In this document: positions 25,760 to 33,196 of the stretch, piece after piece
Numbering within the stretch: the stretch's first letter is position 1
Layout of the letters: every line of letters starts with the position of its first letter
Assembly: GCA_017448545.1 (NCBI GenBank)
Contig: JAFSLH010000005.1
Location: 163,296-227,295 of the forward strand
Origin: Clostridia bacterium
GTDB taxonomy: Bacteria > Bacillota > Clostridia > Christensenellales > CAG-138
Reading direction: 5' to 3'
DNA: 64,000 nucleotides
Position numbers and translations under genes: made by a program
The notes under the pieces: model-generated
The model's database searches: none
Seen by the model: the letters and a program-made list of their open reading frames with translations, nothing else
What the model was told of the DNA's origin: nothing

Positions 25760-25790
25760 CAACCCCAATCTTGTATCAAGATTAGGGTTG
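25753..25790 (-). terminator. Terminator of tRNA-Ala
   Basis: On the minus strand a 13-bp stem (25778-25790 with 25760-25772, one G-U pair, 5-nt loop) starts 5 nt after the tRNA 3' end and is followed by TAGCTTTTTT. Confidence 0.85.
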
Positions 25791-25795
25791 TGATG

Positions 25796-25871
25796 TGGTG
25801 GAGCATAGGAGATTCGAACTCCTGACCTCAACATTGCGAACGTTGCGCGCTACCAACTGTGCTAATGCCCC
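25796..25871 (-). tRNA. tRNA-Ala (anticodon CGC), CCA encoded
   Basis: A 76-nt cloverleaf. The acceptor stem GGGGCAT/ATGCTCC contains the G3-U70 pair that marks alanine tRNAs. The anticodon stem-loop CAACG TTCGCAA TGTTG gives anticodon CGC, which reads GCG. The T arm is AGGAG TTCGAAT CTCCT, and A73 plus CCA are encoded. The D stem has one A-C mismatch (GCAC/GCGC). Its own promoter and terminator flank it. Its 3' end faces the accessory patch 20745-25790. Confidence 0.93.
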
Positions 25872-25883
25872 GCAGCAATGTTT

Positions 25884-25911
25884 ATTATACACACTTCCCG
25901 GAAAAATGCAA
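25884..25911 (-). promoter_or_regulatory. Promoter of tRNA-Ala
   Basis: On the minus strand TTGCAT (25906-25911), 16 nt and TATAAT (25884-25889) lie 12 nt before the tRNA 5' end. Confidence 0.75.
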
Positions 25912-25968
25912 GTATTTTTTCACATATTTTCGGGCAGCAATGTAAAGTTACGGTAAGTTGCCGTTTGT

Positions 25969-26913
25969 TCATCGATCGCCCAGAACGCGCTGCAAAAATG
26001 ACATGCAAATTGCCCGATAGCGCGGCTCGTCAGTGAGAAAACTCAACCCGTGCCCTGCGTTCGGAAATGTATGCAGTTCCACAAGTTCCGGGTTCGCGGC
26101 AGCGATTTCCCTTCCCATCTCGCACGGCACAAACCGGTCGTCCTCTCCATGAATCAGCAGAATCGGAACATGGGCCTTCTTGACGGCTTCCGCAGCGTTC
26201 ACAGTTCGATCCGAGAGGCGAAATCCACCGAACAACCATGCGCCGTAAACCAACAAAGCATACACCATCTTCACCGGCAGATGCATTTCCCGCATGACGC
26301 GCTGCAGAATCGGTTTCGGGGCGGTAAACGGCGCGTCGGCAATCACGCCGCAAACGTTGACCGGCAAGTCCATACCGGCGACCATCAGCACCGTCGCAGC
26401 GCCCATGGAGATTCCCGCCAGGACAATCTTCGTTTCCGGGCCGCACTTTTCACAAACGAAATAAATCCAATCCAGCACGTCGTAGCGCTCCATAACGCCC
26501 ATTGTGATGGAACGTCCCTCGCTCCTTAGGTGTGCGCGCTGCTCGATCATAAGGAGGTTACAGCCGGCCTCACGGTACATGGTCGCGCCGCCGGAAAAGT
26601 CACGGGAAGGCGTTCCGCGGTATCCGTGGCAGCAGATCAAAACCGGAGCGCCGGCCTTGTTCTCATAATAGCGTCCATACAGTCGTTTTCCGTCCCGTGA
26701 AACGATGGAAACGGTTTCATACGGGATCGCGTTCAAATCGTCGATCATCGAATGAATCTTCGACAGAATCGGCTTCGTCTGCTCGTCCTCCGCAACGGAA
26801 TGATCGTCGTTCTGTGTTTTGTTCGGCGAATGCAATGCAATCCGCCATACAATGTATGCCAGAAATTGAATCAGAATACAAACGCCTATAATGCCCCAGA
26901 AAACGTATTTCAC
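25969..26913 (-). CDS. Membrane-anchored alpha/beta hydrolase
   Basis: 314 residues starting with GTG at 26913. One N-terminal transmembrane helix (about 3-25) is followed by an alpha/beta hydrolase domain: oxyanion region CCHGYRGTP, nucleophile Ser in LAGISMGAAT (about 170), Asp in IHGEDDRFVP and His in PNAGHGLSF. It resembles membrane-linked serine esterases or peptidases of the YqkD/BAAT type; the substrate is unknown. It lies 18 nt after the L,D-transpeptidase gene on the same strand and is probably the last gene of that operon. Confidence 0.87.
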   Translation of the reverse strand: MKYVFWGIIGVCILIQFLAYIVWRIALHSPNKTQNDDHSVAEDEQTKPILSKIHSMIDDLNAIPYETVSIVSRDGKRLYGRYYENKAGAPVLICCHGYRGTPSRDFSGGATMYREAGCNLLMIEQRAHLRSEGRSITMGVMERYDVLDWIYFVCEKCGPETKIVLAGISMGAATVLMVAGMDLPVNVCGVIADAPFTAPKPILQRVMREMHLPVKMVYALLVYGAWLFGGFRLSDRTVNAAEAVKKAHVPILLIHGEDDRFVPCEMGREIAAANPELVELHTFPNAGHGLSFLTDEPRYRAICMSFLQRVLGDR

Positions 26914-26931
26914 AGCCCCATTCCCCCTGTT

Positions 26932-28278
26932 TTATTCTGCGCCCGGCGTCGGTTTCGGCGTAGCTGCCCTTGTCGGCCGCGGTGTTTTGGAATCCTCCGG
27001 CGCAAGCGTCGGTACAATCATCGCCGAAGCATACGCATCGATCGCAAGATACGGATTGCGCGGATCGGGATCGGTCGGATCCCAGCAGTAGGTTCCCGAC
27101 GGATCCATATACGGTTCCGCTTCAATCAGATTCGGCAGTGCCGGCGGCTCCGGCCCGACGTCGTCCGTGATGAATACCCGCGTCCCGATCGGACAATTCC
27201 GATAGATCCAATAACAGTCCCCGGCCAGCATCCGCACGCAGCCGTGCGACGCGGCTGTTCCGAGCTTTTCGTATTCTGCGACCAGGACCTGCTGTTTGCC
27301 GTTCGGCTGATAGTTCTTATGCTCGCCGGCCGACGGTACGGTATGGAACAGAATACGGCCGCTGAACCGGCTCGCATACTGCGCGTACACCATTTCACCG
27401 TTCAGCTCCGACATGGCTTTGTAAGCATACTGCGCCGTGATCGAATGCAGACCGCGCGGAGTGTAGGATGCTTTCGAACCGGTCGAACAAATGAAAACTT
27501 GTTCGAGCGTCCAGTCCCCGTCCTCAGCAAGAAACACGGCGACGGACTGACTTCCGATAAAGACCGAAATGTGCCGCTCCCCTTCCCGCTCCGGTTCTGC
27601 GGTCGGTGCAAAGGGCGAAACGACGATCGACGCCGTATCAACCGGCAAAGCGCCTTCGAGCATCGTCCCGTCCGAAAGCGCGGGATAGAACGCCGGTTCC
27701 CTGTCCGCAAAGCAGCCGTAAACGTAATAGCTTTGTTCGCCGTTCGTATCCGTCCGAATCAGCCCCGGCACATCCTCCGCATTGTACTTTTTGCGCAGGC
27801 GCAAGTCTTCCGCCGACAGCGGTACACAAACACCCGGCGTTTCCTGCTCCAAATCAATGGGTTCGGCGGACGCAAGCGAGCCGTCGGCGTCACATTCGAA
27901 CCAGGCGACGATCCGATCAACAGCGATGCCGTTCGACTGTTTGTCATATGCGCCGACCGTCCGGTATTCGATCACGCCGCGCTGATTCGTAAACGCGAAC
28001 AGCGCATATCCGTCCGAATCCGCATCGATCTGCGTATAGTACGCCGGGATTCCGATGCTTTCATTCAGCGGCGCGCGCTCCGGCTCCGTATAGGTAATGA
28101 CGGGCTCCGGCGTCGGCGTGCTTTGCGGAACGGATGATGCGGTAGGCGCTGCATTCGTTTGCTGCGGCTCCGCGTGATCTTCGTGCACGGTCTCCGATCG
28201 GCAGCCGAGCAAAGCTGACGATACAAAAACCAGGCCGATCCAGAATGCGATCGGCCGTGAAACGTTGCGTTTCGACAT
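26932..28278 (-). CDS. L,D-transpeptidase (YkuD) lipoprotein
   Basis: 448 residues. A signal peptide with lipobox (ALLGC, Cys about 26) is followed by a Thr/Pro/Ala-rich linker, a central domain without a clear name, and a YkuD domain in the C-terminal half with the catalytic signature SHGCVRM and an upstream conserved His (FHTVPSAGEH). The enzyme would form 3-3 cross-links in peptidoglycan or attach proteins to it, from the outer face of the membrane. The tail is again Thr/Pro/Ala-rich. Its ATG directly follows the stop of the flavoprotein gene. Confidence 0.9.
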   Translation of the reverse strand: MSKRNVSRPIAFWIGLVFVSSALLGCRSETVHEDHAEPQQTNAAPTASSVPQSTPTPEPVITYTEPERAPLNESIGIPAYYTQIDADSDGYALFAFTNQRGVIEYRTVGAYDKQSNGIAVDRIVAWFECDADGSLASAEPIDLEQETPGVCVPLSAEDLRLRKKYNAEDVPGLIRTDTNGEQSYYVYGCFADREPAFYPALSDGTMLEGALPVDTASIVVSPFAPTAEPEREGERHISVFIGSQSVAVFLAEDGDWTLEQVFICSTGSKASYTPRGLHSITAQYAYKAMSELNGEMVYAQYASRFSGRILFHTVPSAGEHKNYQPNGKQQVLVAEYEKLGTAASHGCVRMLAGDCYWIYRNCPIGTRVFITDDVGPEPPALPNLIEAEPYMDPSGTYCWDPTDPDPRNPYLAIDAYASAMIVPTLAPEDSKTPRPTRAATPKPTPGAE

Positions 28279-29655
28279 TTACGCCAGCGCCTCCGCGATG
28301 TTTCGCGCGACAAAGACGCCGCTGGCGGATGCGTGCGACAGCGAATGCGTAATGCCGCTCCCGTCGCCGATGATGTACAGACCCTTGTGAATTGTTTCGA
28401 GATGATCGTCCAAAGCAACCTCCATGTTGTAGAACTTCACCTCAACCCCATATAAAAGCGTGTCGTCGTTCGCGGTTCCCGGCGCAATCTTGTCCAGTGC
28501 ATAAATCATCTCAATAATGCCGTCCAGAATGCGCTTCGGCAGCACCAAGCTCAGATCGCCCGGCGTTGCGTTCAGCGTGGGAATCGTCGTCGATTTTTCA
28601 ATGCGCTTGTCGTTGCTGCGTCTGCCGCGGATCAAATCCCCGAACCGCTGCACCATGACGCCGCCGCCGAGCATATTGGACAGCCGCGCAATGCTCTCGC
28701 CGTACCCGTTGCTGTCAGAGAACGGCTCCGAAAAATGCTTGGAAACCAGCAGTGCAAAATTTGTGTTTTCCGTCTGCCGCGCCGGATCCTCATAGCTGTG
28801 TCCGTTAACGGTTACGATCCCGTTCGTGTTCTCGTTGACGACGATGCCGTGCGGATTCATGCAGAACGTGCGCACGTTATCCTCAAACTTTTCGGTACGA
28901 TAAACAATCTTGCTCTCGTAGAGTTCGTCCGTCAGCTCGGAAAAGACGACCGCCGGCAGCTCCACGCGCACGCCGATATCGACGCGATTCGATTTTGTCG
29001 CGATACCGAGATGGTTGCAGATTTCCTGCATCCATTTGCTGCCGCTTCTGCCGACCGAAACAACGCAGTATTTGCTTTCAAACGTTCCTTTGTTCGTGAT
29101 CGCGCAATAACGTCCCTGTTCGTCGATCTGCAAATCTTCCACCGCAGTATCAAAAAAGAACGAGACGCGTTCGGACAGATAGGCGTACAGGTTTTCGAGA
29201 ACGATGTAGTTGATATCCGTCCCGAGATGACGCACCGATGCATCGAGCAGATTCAGCTTGTGCTGAATGCAGATGCGCTTAAAAGCGGAACCGGCGGTCG
29301 AATACAGCTTTGTCCCTTCCCCGCCGTATTGCATATTGATTGTGTCGACGTACTGCATGAGCTCCAGCGCCTTTTTCTTGCCGATATACTCGAACAATGT
29401 GCCGCCGAAATCGTTTGTAATGTTATACTTTCCGTCCGAAAAAGCGCCTGCGCCGCCGAACCCGCTCATGATCGAGCAGGTTTTGCAATGAATGCACGAC
29501 TTGATTTTTTCCCCGTCAATCGGGCACTTCCGGCCGGAAAGCGCATGTCCCATTTCAATCACCGCGATCTTCTGATCCGGCTTTTTCTGAAGAAGCTCGT
29601 ATGCAGTGAAAATTCCACCCGGGCCCGCCCCGATGATCAATGTATCGAATTGCAT
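28279..29655 (-). CDS. FAD-dependent oxidoreductase (uncharacterised dehydrogenase-like flavoprotein)
   Basis: 458 residues. The N-terminal Rossmann motif GAGPGGIFTAYEL (about 9-21) binds FAD. A Cys cluster follows (KCPIDGEKIKSCIHCKTC, residues about 48-65), then GFGGAGAFSDGK. The C-terminal IIGDGSGITHSLSHASASG is the usual second FAD contact. The family is widespread in Clostridia as a flavoprotein without known substrate; the Cys group may bind Fe-S. It is the first gene of the operon with the L,D-transpeptidase and the hydrolase, though no functional link is obvious. Confidence 0.85.
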   Translation of the reverse strand: MQFDTLIIGAGPGGIFTAYELLQKKPDQKIAVIEMGHALSGRKCPIDGEKIKSCIHCKTCSIMSGFGGAGAFSDGKYNITNDFGGTLFEYIGKKKALELMQYVDTINMQYGGEGTKLYSTAGSAFKRICIQHKLNLLDASVRHLGTDINYIVLENLYAYLSERVSFFFDTAVEDLQIDEQGRYCAITNKGTFESKYCVVSVGRSGSKWMQEICNHLGIATKSNRVDIGVRVELPAVVFSELTDELYESKIVYRTEKFEDNVRTFCMNPHGIVVNENTNGIVTVNGHSYEDPARQTENTNFALLVSKHFSEPFSDSNGYGESIARLSNMLGGGVMVQRFGDLIRGRRSNDKRIEKSTTIPTLNATPGDLSLVLPKRILDGIIEMIYALDKIAPGTANDDTLLYGVEVKFYNMEVALDDHLETIHKGLYIIGDGSGITHSLSHASASGVFVARNIAEALA

Positions 29656-29692
29656 ATTTCTTTACCCTGTATCTCTCTGTGATTCTGTAAGA

Positions 29693-29721
29693 ATCGTACC
29701 ATACTTCTGCGATCTTGACAA
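29693..29721 (-). promoter_or_regulatory. Promoter of the flavoprotein operon
   Basis: On the minus strand TTGTCA (29716-29721), 17 nt and TACGAT (29693-29698) lie 38 nt before the ATG at 29655. Confidence 0.55.
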
Positions 29722-29816
29722 GCATTCCGGCAAAAATCAAACCGTTCCGGCACGATTTTTCAACCGGTTTACACGGCCTGGATTTCTCTTTTTACCCATT
29801 TCAAACAAATCTCCAC

Positions 29817-29845
29817 TTTTCATTTTGCGGCTCGAATGGTATAAT
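29817..29845 (+). promoter_or_regulatory. Promoter of argS-serS
   Basis: TTTTCA (29817-29822), 17 nt and TATAAT (29840-29845). The leader to the ATG at 29871 is only about 20 nt, so there is no room for a T-box. Confidence 0.65.
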
Positions 29846-29870
29846 AACAAAAAATACGGGGAGAAACGGA

Positions 29871-31562
29871 ATGGATGTAAAAGAATCCCTGGCGGCTGCG
29901 CTTGCGCCGCTTTGCGGCGTCGACGCCGACGCGCTGAACGAATGGTTTGAAGTGCCGAAGAATCCGGAAATGGGCGATCTCGCATTTCCCTGCTTCCGTC
30001 TGGCCAAAACGCTCCGAAAAGCGCCTCCGCTGATCGCCGCTTCTCTCAAGGAGCAGTTGACGCTCCCTGCCGGTATCGCAAAGGCCGAAGCCGTCGGCGG
30101 GTATCTGAATTTCTTCATCGACGCCGCCTCCCAGGCCGGTTCTGTTCTGACGGAAGTGCTTTCAAAGGGCGATTCGTTCGGGAAGTCCGAAATCGGCAGG
30201 GGAAAAACCGTTTGCGTGGAATACAGCTCCATCAATATCGCGAAGCCGTTCGGGTTTCATCATCTCCCGTCCACTGCGATCGGAAACGCGCTTTACCGCA
30301 TCTATAAGGCCCTCGGTTACAACACAGTCGGCATCAACCATCTCGGCGACTGGGGCACGCAATTCGGCAAAATGATTACGGCGTACCGCCTTTGGGGTGA
30401 TAAGCCGATCGACGATTATTCGATCCGCGAGCTCGTTGCGCTGTACGTTCGGTTCCATGAAGAAGCCGAAAAGGATCCGTCGCTCAACGATATGGCGCGC
30501 GCGTGGTTCCGCAAAATCGAGGCCGGCGATCCCGAAGCGCTGGAGCTTTGGTCCAAGATGAAGGACGGCACGATCCGTGAAGTGAAACGCACGTATCGCC
30601 GCATGGGCGTTGATTTTGACAGCTGGGCAGGCGAATCCTTCTATGAGGACAAAATGCCCGCTATCATCGCCGAGCTGCGCGAAAAAGGCGTCTCGAAACT
30701 CGACCAGGGTGCGGAAATCGTCGATCTGTCCGAATGGAACATGCCGCCCTGCATTATCGTCAAATCCGACGGCAGCACAATTTACGCGACACGCGACATC
30801 GCCGCCGCGTGCTATCGGAAAGAACATTATGATTTCGCGAAATCGCTCTACGTCGTAGCATATCAGCAGGACCTGCATTTCCGCCAGTTCTTCAAAGTGC
30901 TTGAGCTGATGGGCAAGGAATGGGTCAAGGACTGCGTGCACGTCAATTTCGGCATGGTCAGCATGGAAGACGGCAGCTTTTCAACGCGCAGCGGCAATAT
31001 CCTGTATCTGGACGATATTCTGGACGCCGCCGTTGAAAAAACGCTTGCAATCATTCAAGAAAAGAGTCCCGATCTCGAGGAAAAGCAGAGCGCTGCGGAA
31101 GCGGTCGGCGTAGGCGCGATCCTGTGGTCGGTGCTGTATAATAACCGCATCAAGGACGTTTCGTTCTCGTGGGACAAGATTCTGAACTTTGACGGCGAAA
31201 CGGCGCCGTATGTGCAGTATACGCACGCGCGATGCTGCTCGGTACTGCGGAAAACAGACGGGTTCGATTATTCCGCGCCGGACGCTTCGCTGCTCTGCGA
31301 TCCGTACAGCCGCACGTTGCTGAAAGCGATCGAGGCATTCCCCGCCGCCGTCGTATCGGCCGCGGAAAAGTACGAGCCGTACGTGGTCTCGCGCGCGTTG
31401 ATGAACATCGCCTCAGCGTTCAACAAGTTCTATTACGAACAGCGCATCATGGCGGATGATCCCGCCGTAAAGGCTGCGCGTCTTGCGCTGACCGACGCAA
31501 CGCGGCAGGTTTTGAAAAACGGATTAAATCTTTTGGGCATTCAGGCCCCGGAAAGGATGTAA
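29871..31562 (+). CDS. argS: Arginyl-tRNA synthetase with atypical HIGH motif
   Basis: 563 residues from the ATG at 29871 (GGGGAGAAACGG upstream). The N-terminal Add-1 domain, the catalytic domain (EYSSINIAKPF, GINHLGDWGTQFGK) and the C-terminal DALR anticodon-binding domain are all present. ArgRS charges tRNA-Arg. The signature region reads KPFGFHHLPST (residues 125-135), where the family normally has KPF(H/G)IGHLRST: the Gly of HIGH is His, and the Arg after HL is Pro. The KMSKS equivalent (FSTRSGNILYLDD) is close to normal for ArgRS, which lacks a true KMSKS. It is followed after 1 nt by serS. Confidence 0.93.
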   Translation: MDVKESLAAALAPLCGVDADALNEWFEVPKNPEMGDLAFPCFRLAKTLRKAPPLIAASLKEQLTLPAGIAKAEAVGGYLNFFIDAASQAGSVLTEVLSKGDSFGKSEIGRGKTVCVEYSSINIAKPFGFHHLPSTAIGNALYRIYKALGYNTVGINHLGDWGTQFGKMITAYRLWGDKPIDDYSIRELVALYVRFHEEAEKDPSLNDMARAWFRKIEAGDPEALELWSKMKDGTIREVKRTYRRMGVDFDSWAGESFYEDKMPAIIAELREKGVSKLDQGAEIVDLSEWNMPPCIIVKSDGSTIYATRDIAAACYRKEHYDFAKSLYVVAYQQDLHFRQFFKVLELMGKEWVKDCVHVNFGMVSMEDGSFSTRSGNILYLDDILDAAVEKTLAIIQEKSPDLEEKQSAAEAVGVGAILWSVLYNNRIKDVSFSWDKILNFDGETAPYVQYTHARCCSVLRKTDGFDYSAPDASLLCDPYSRTLLKAIEAFPAAVVSAAEKYEPYVVSRALMNIASAFNKFYYEQRIMADDPAVKAARLALTDATRQVLKNGLNLLGIQAPERM

Positions 31563-31563
31563 T

Positions 31564-32844
31564 ATGCTGGATATCAAGTTTGTACGCGCCAATCCCGACG
31601 CGGTAAAAGAAAACATTCGCAAAAAGTTTCAGGACGAAAAACTCGTACTGGTGGACGAAGTGATCGCGCTGGACGCTAAGTATCGTGAAGGCAATCAGCG
31701 TCTTGAGTTTCTGCGCAGCCGCAGAAATACGCTGTCGAAGCAGATCGGCGGCATGATGGCCCGCAAGGAATTTGACAAGGCGAACGAAACGAAAGCCGAA
31801 GTCTCCGCCATGGGACAGGAAATGGCCGAACTCGAAGCGCAGGGTGCGGAACTTGAAGCCGAGATCCGCAAGCGTATGCTGGTCATTCCGAACATCATCG
31901 ATCCTTCGGTTCCGATCGGCAAAGACGATTCCGAGAACGTTGAGATCGAGCGGTTCGGCGATCCTATCGTGCCTGATTTTGAGATTCCGTATCACGTCGA
32001 CATCATGGAACGGCTTTCCGGCATCGACCTGGATTCCGCGCGGAAAACGAGCGGCAACGGTTTCTATTATCTGATGGGCGACATCGCGCGTCTGCACAGC
32101 GCCGTGCTTTCCTATGCGCGCGACTTCATGATTGACCGCGGATTTACCTACTGCATCCCCCCGTTCATGATTCGCAGCGCGGTCGTCGACGGCGTTATGA
32201 GCTTCACCGAAATGGAAAACATGATGTACAAGATCGAGGGTGAAGACCTGTATCTGATCGGCACGAGCGAGCACAGCATGATCGGCCGCTTCCAGAATAC
32301 GTTCCTGGAAGAATCCCAGGTTCCGCAGCGTCTGACCTCCTATTCCCCCTGCTTCCGAAAGGAAGTCGGAGCGCACGGTATTGAGGAGCGCGGCGTATAC
32401 CGCATTCACCAGTTTGAAAAGCAGGAAATGATCGCCGTCTGCCGTCCCGAAGAAAGCAACGCGATCTATGACGAGCTTTGGAAGAACACGGTCGATTTCT
32501 TCCGTTCGCTGGATATCCCGGTTCGGACACTCGGCTGCTGCTCCGGCGATCTGGCCGACCTGAAGGTCAAGTCGCTCGACGTCGAAGCATGGTCCCCGCG
32601 GCAAAAGAAGTATTTCGAAGTCGGCAGCTGCTCCAACCTCGGCGACGCGCAGGCGAGACGGCTCGGCATCCGCATCAAGAACAAGGAAAAGGGCAACTAC
32701 TATGCGCACACCCTGAACAACACCGTCGTTGCTCCGCCGCGTATGCTGATCGCATTCCTCGAAAACAACCTGAACGCAGACGGAACCGTCCGCATTCCGG
32801 AAGTTCTTCGTCCGTACATGGGCGGCAAGACGCAAATCGGCTGA
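31564..32844 (+). CDS. serS: Seryl-tRNA synthetase, atypical (archaeal/eukaryal-like motifs)
   Basis: 426 residues. The N-terminal coiled-coil arm (about 30-100) binds the long arm of tRNA-Ser. The class II core has GTSEHSM (bacterial enzymes usually have TAEVP), motif 2 CFRKEVGAHG followed by RGVYRIHQFEKQE, SCSNLGDAQARR, and motif 3 NNTVVAPPRMLIAFLENN (bacterial enzymes usually NGSGLAVGRTLVA). Catalytic Glu and Arg positions are retained. The pattern resembles archaeal and eukaryal SerRS more than the E. coli type. It could be the only SerRS or an extra, inhibitor-tolerant copy. GGATG lies just before the ATG; a terminator follows. Confidence 0.93.
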   Translation: MLDIKFVRANPDAVKENIRKKFQDEKLVLVDEVIALDAKYREGNQRLEFLRSRRNTLSKQIGGMMARKEFDKANETKAEVSAMGQEMAELEAQGAELEAEIRKRMLVIPNIIDPSVPIGKDDSENVEIERFGDPIVPDFEIPYHVDIMERLSGIDLDSARKTSGNGFYYLMGDIARLHSAVLSYARDFMIDRGFTYCIPPFMIRSAVVDGVMSFTEMENMMYKIEGEDLYLIGTSEHSMIGRFQNTFLEESQVPQRLTSYSPCFRKEVGAHGIEERGVYRIHQFEKQEMIAVCRPEESNAIYDELWKNTVDFFRSLDIPVRTLGCCSGDLADLKVKSLDVEAWSPRQKKYFEVGSCSNLGDAQARRLGIRIKNKEKGNYYAHTLNNTVVAPPRMLIAFLENNLNADGTVRIPEVLRPYMGGKTQIG

Positions 32845-32863
32845 TTCCATCCCAAAAGAATCC

Positions 32864-32897
32864 GAACCCATCGCAGTTTCGCGGTGGGTTCGTTTTG
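32864..32897 (+). terminator. Terminator of argS-serS
   Basis: An 11-bp stem with one G-U pair (GAACCCATCGC 32864-32874, GCGGTGGGTTC 32881-32891) is followed by GTTTTG. Confidence 0.8.
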
Positions 32898-32915
32898 ATT
32901 CGGTTCAACGGCGGA

Positions 32916-33182
32916 TTACAGAATACGGAACAGCAGAATTACAGTGACGATCCAAAGCACAAGCGCAATCGGAACGAGCACAAGGAACTTCGGTTTTTTC
33001 GTTTTGTGGCGAAACAGCAGCATTCCGATCGCCGCGCCGAGCGCTCCGCCGAAAAAGGCCGAAAGCAGCAGCGTCCGTTCCGGAATCCGCCGTGTACCGC
33101 GCTTTGCAAATCGTTTATCCAACCCATACAGTATGAGCGCAACGGCGTTTATAACTGCCAGATAGAGCCAAACGAATTGCAT
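32916..33182 (-). CDS. DUF1294 small membrane protein
   Basis: 88 residues with transmembrane helices at about 3-20, 35-58 and 67-86. Family signatures are YGLDKRFAKRGTRRIPE and LLSAFFGGALGAAIGML. Function unknown. GGGAGGG precedes the ATG; the gene begins 14 nt after the ABC permease stop and is probably the last gene of that operon. Confidence 0.9.
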   Translation of the reverse strand: MQFVWLYLAVINAVALILYGLDKRFAKRGTRRIPERTLLLSAFFGGALGAAIGMLLFRHKTKKPKFLVLVPIALVLWIVTVILLFRIL

Positions 33183-33196
33183 GGAATCCCTCCCGC

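Noticed and set aside
25546-25785. 79-codon frame before tRNA-Ala
   Set aside because: No ribosome site, no similarity recognised, and it ends inside the tRNA terminator hairpin.
26752-28137. Plus-strand frame of 461 codons opposite the hydrolase and L,D-transpeptidase
   Set aside because: Arg-rich shadow of GC-rich codons, spanning two real genes, without start signals.
29846-29870. T-box riboswitch before argS-serS
   Set aside because: The leader between the -10 box and the ATG is about 20 nt, far too short, and no T-box consensus is present.
31447-32871. Minus-strand frame of 474 codons opposite serS
   Set aside because: Mirror of the SerRS codons with Arg/Asp-rich low-information sequence; serS is certain.
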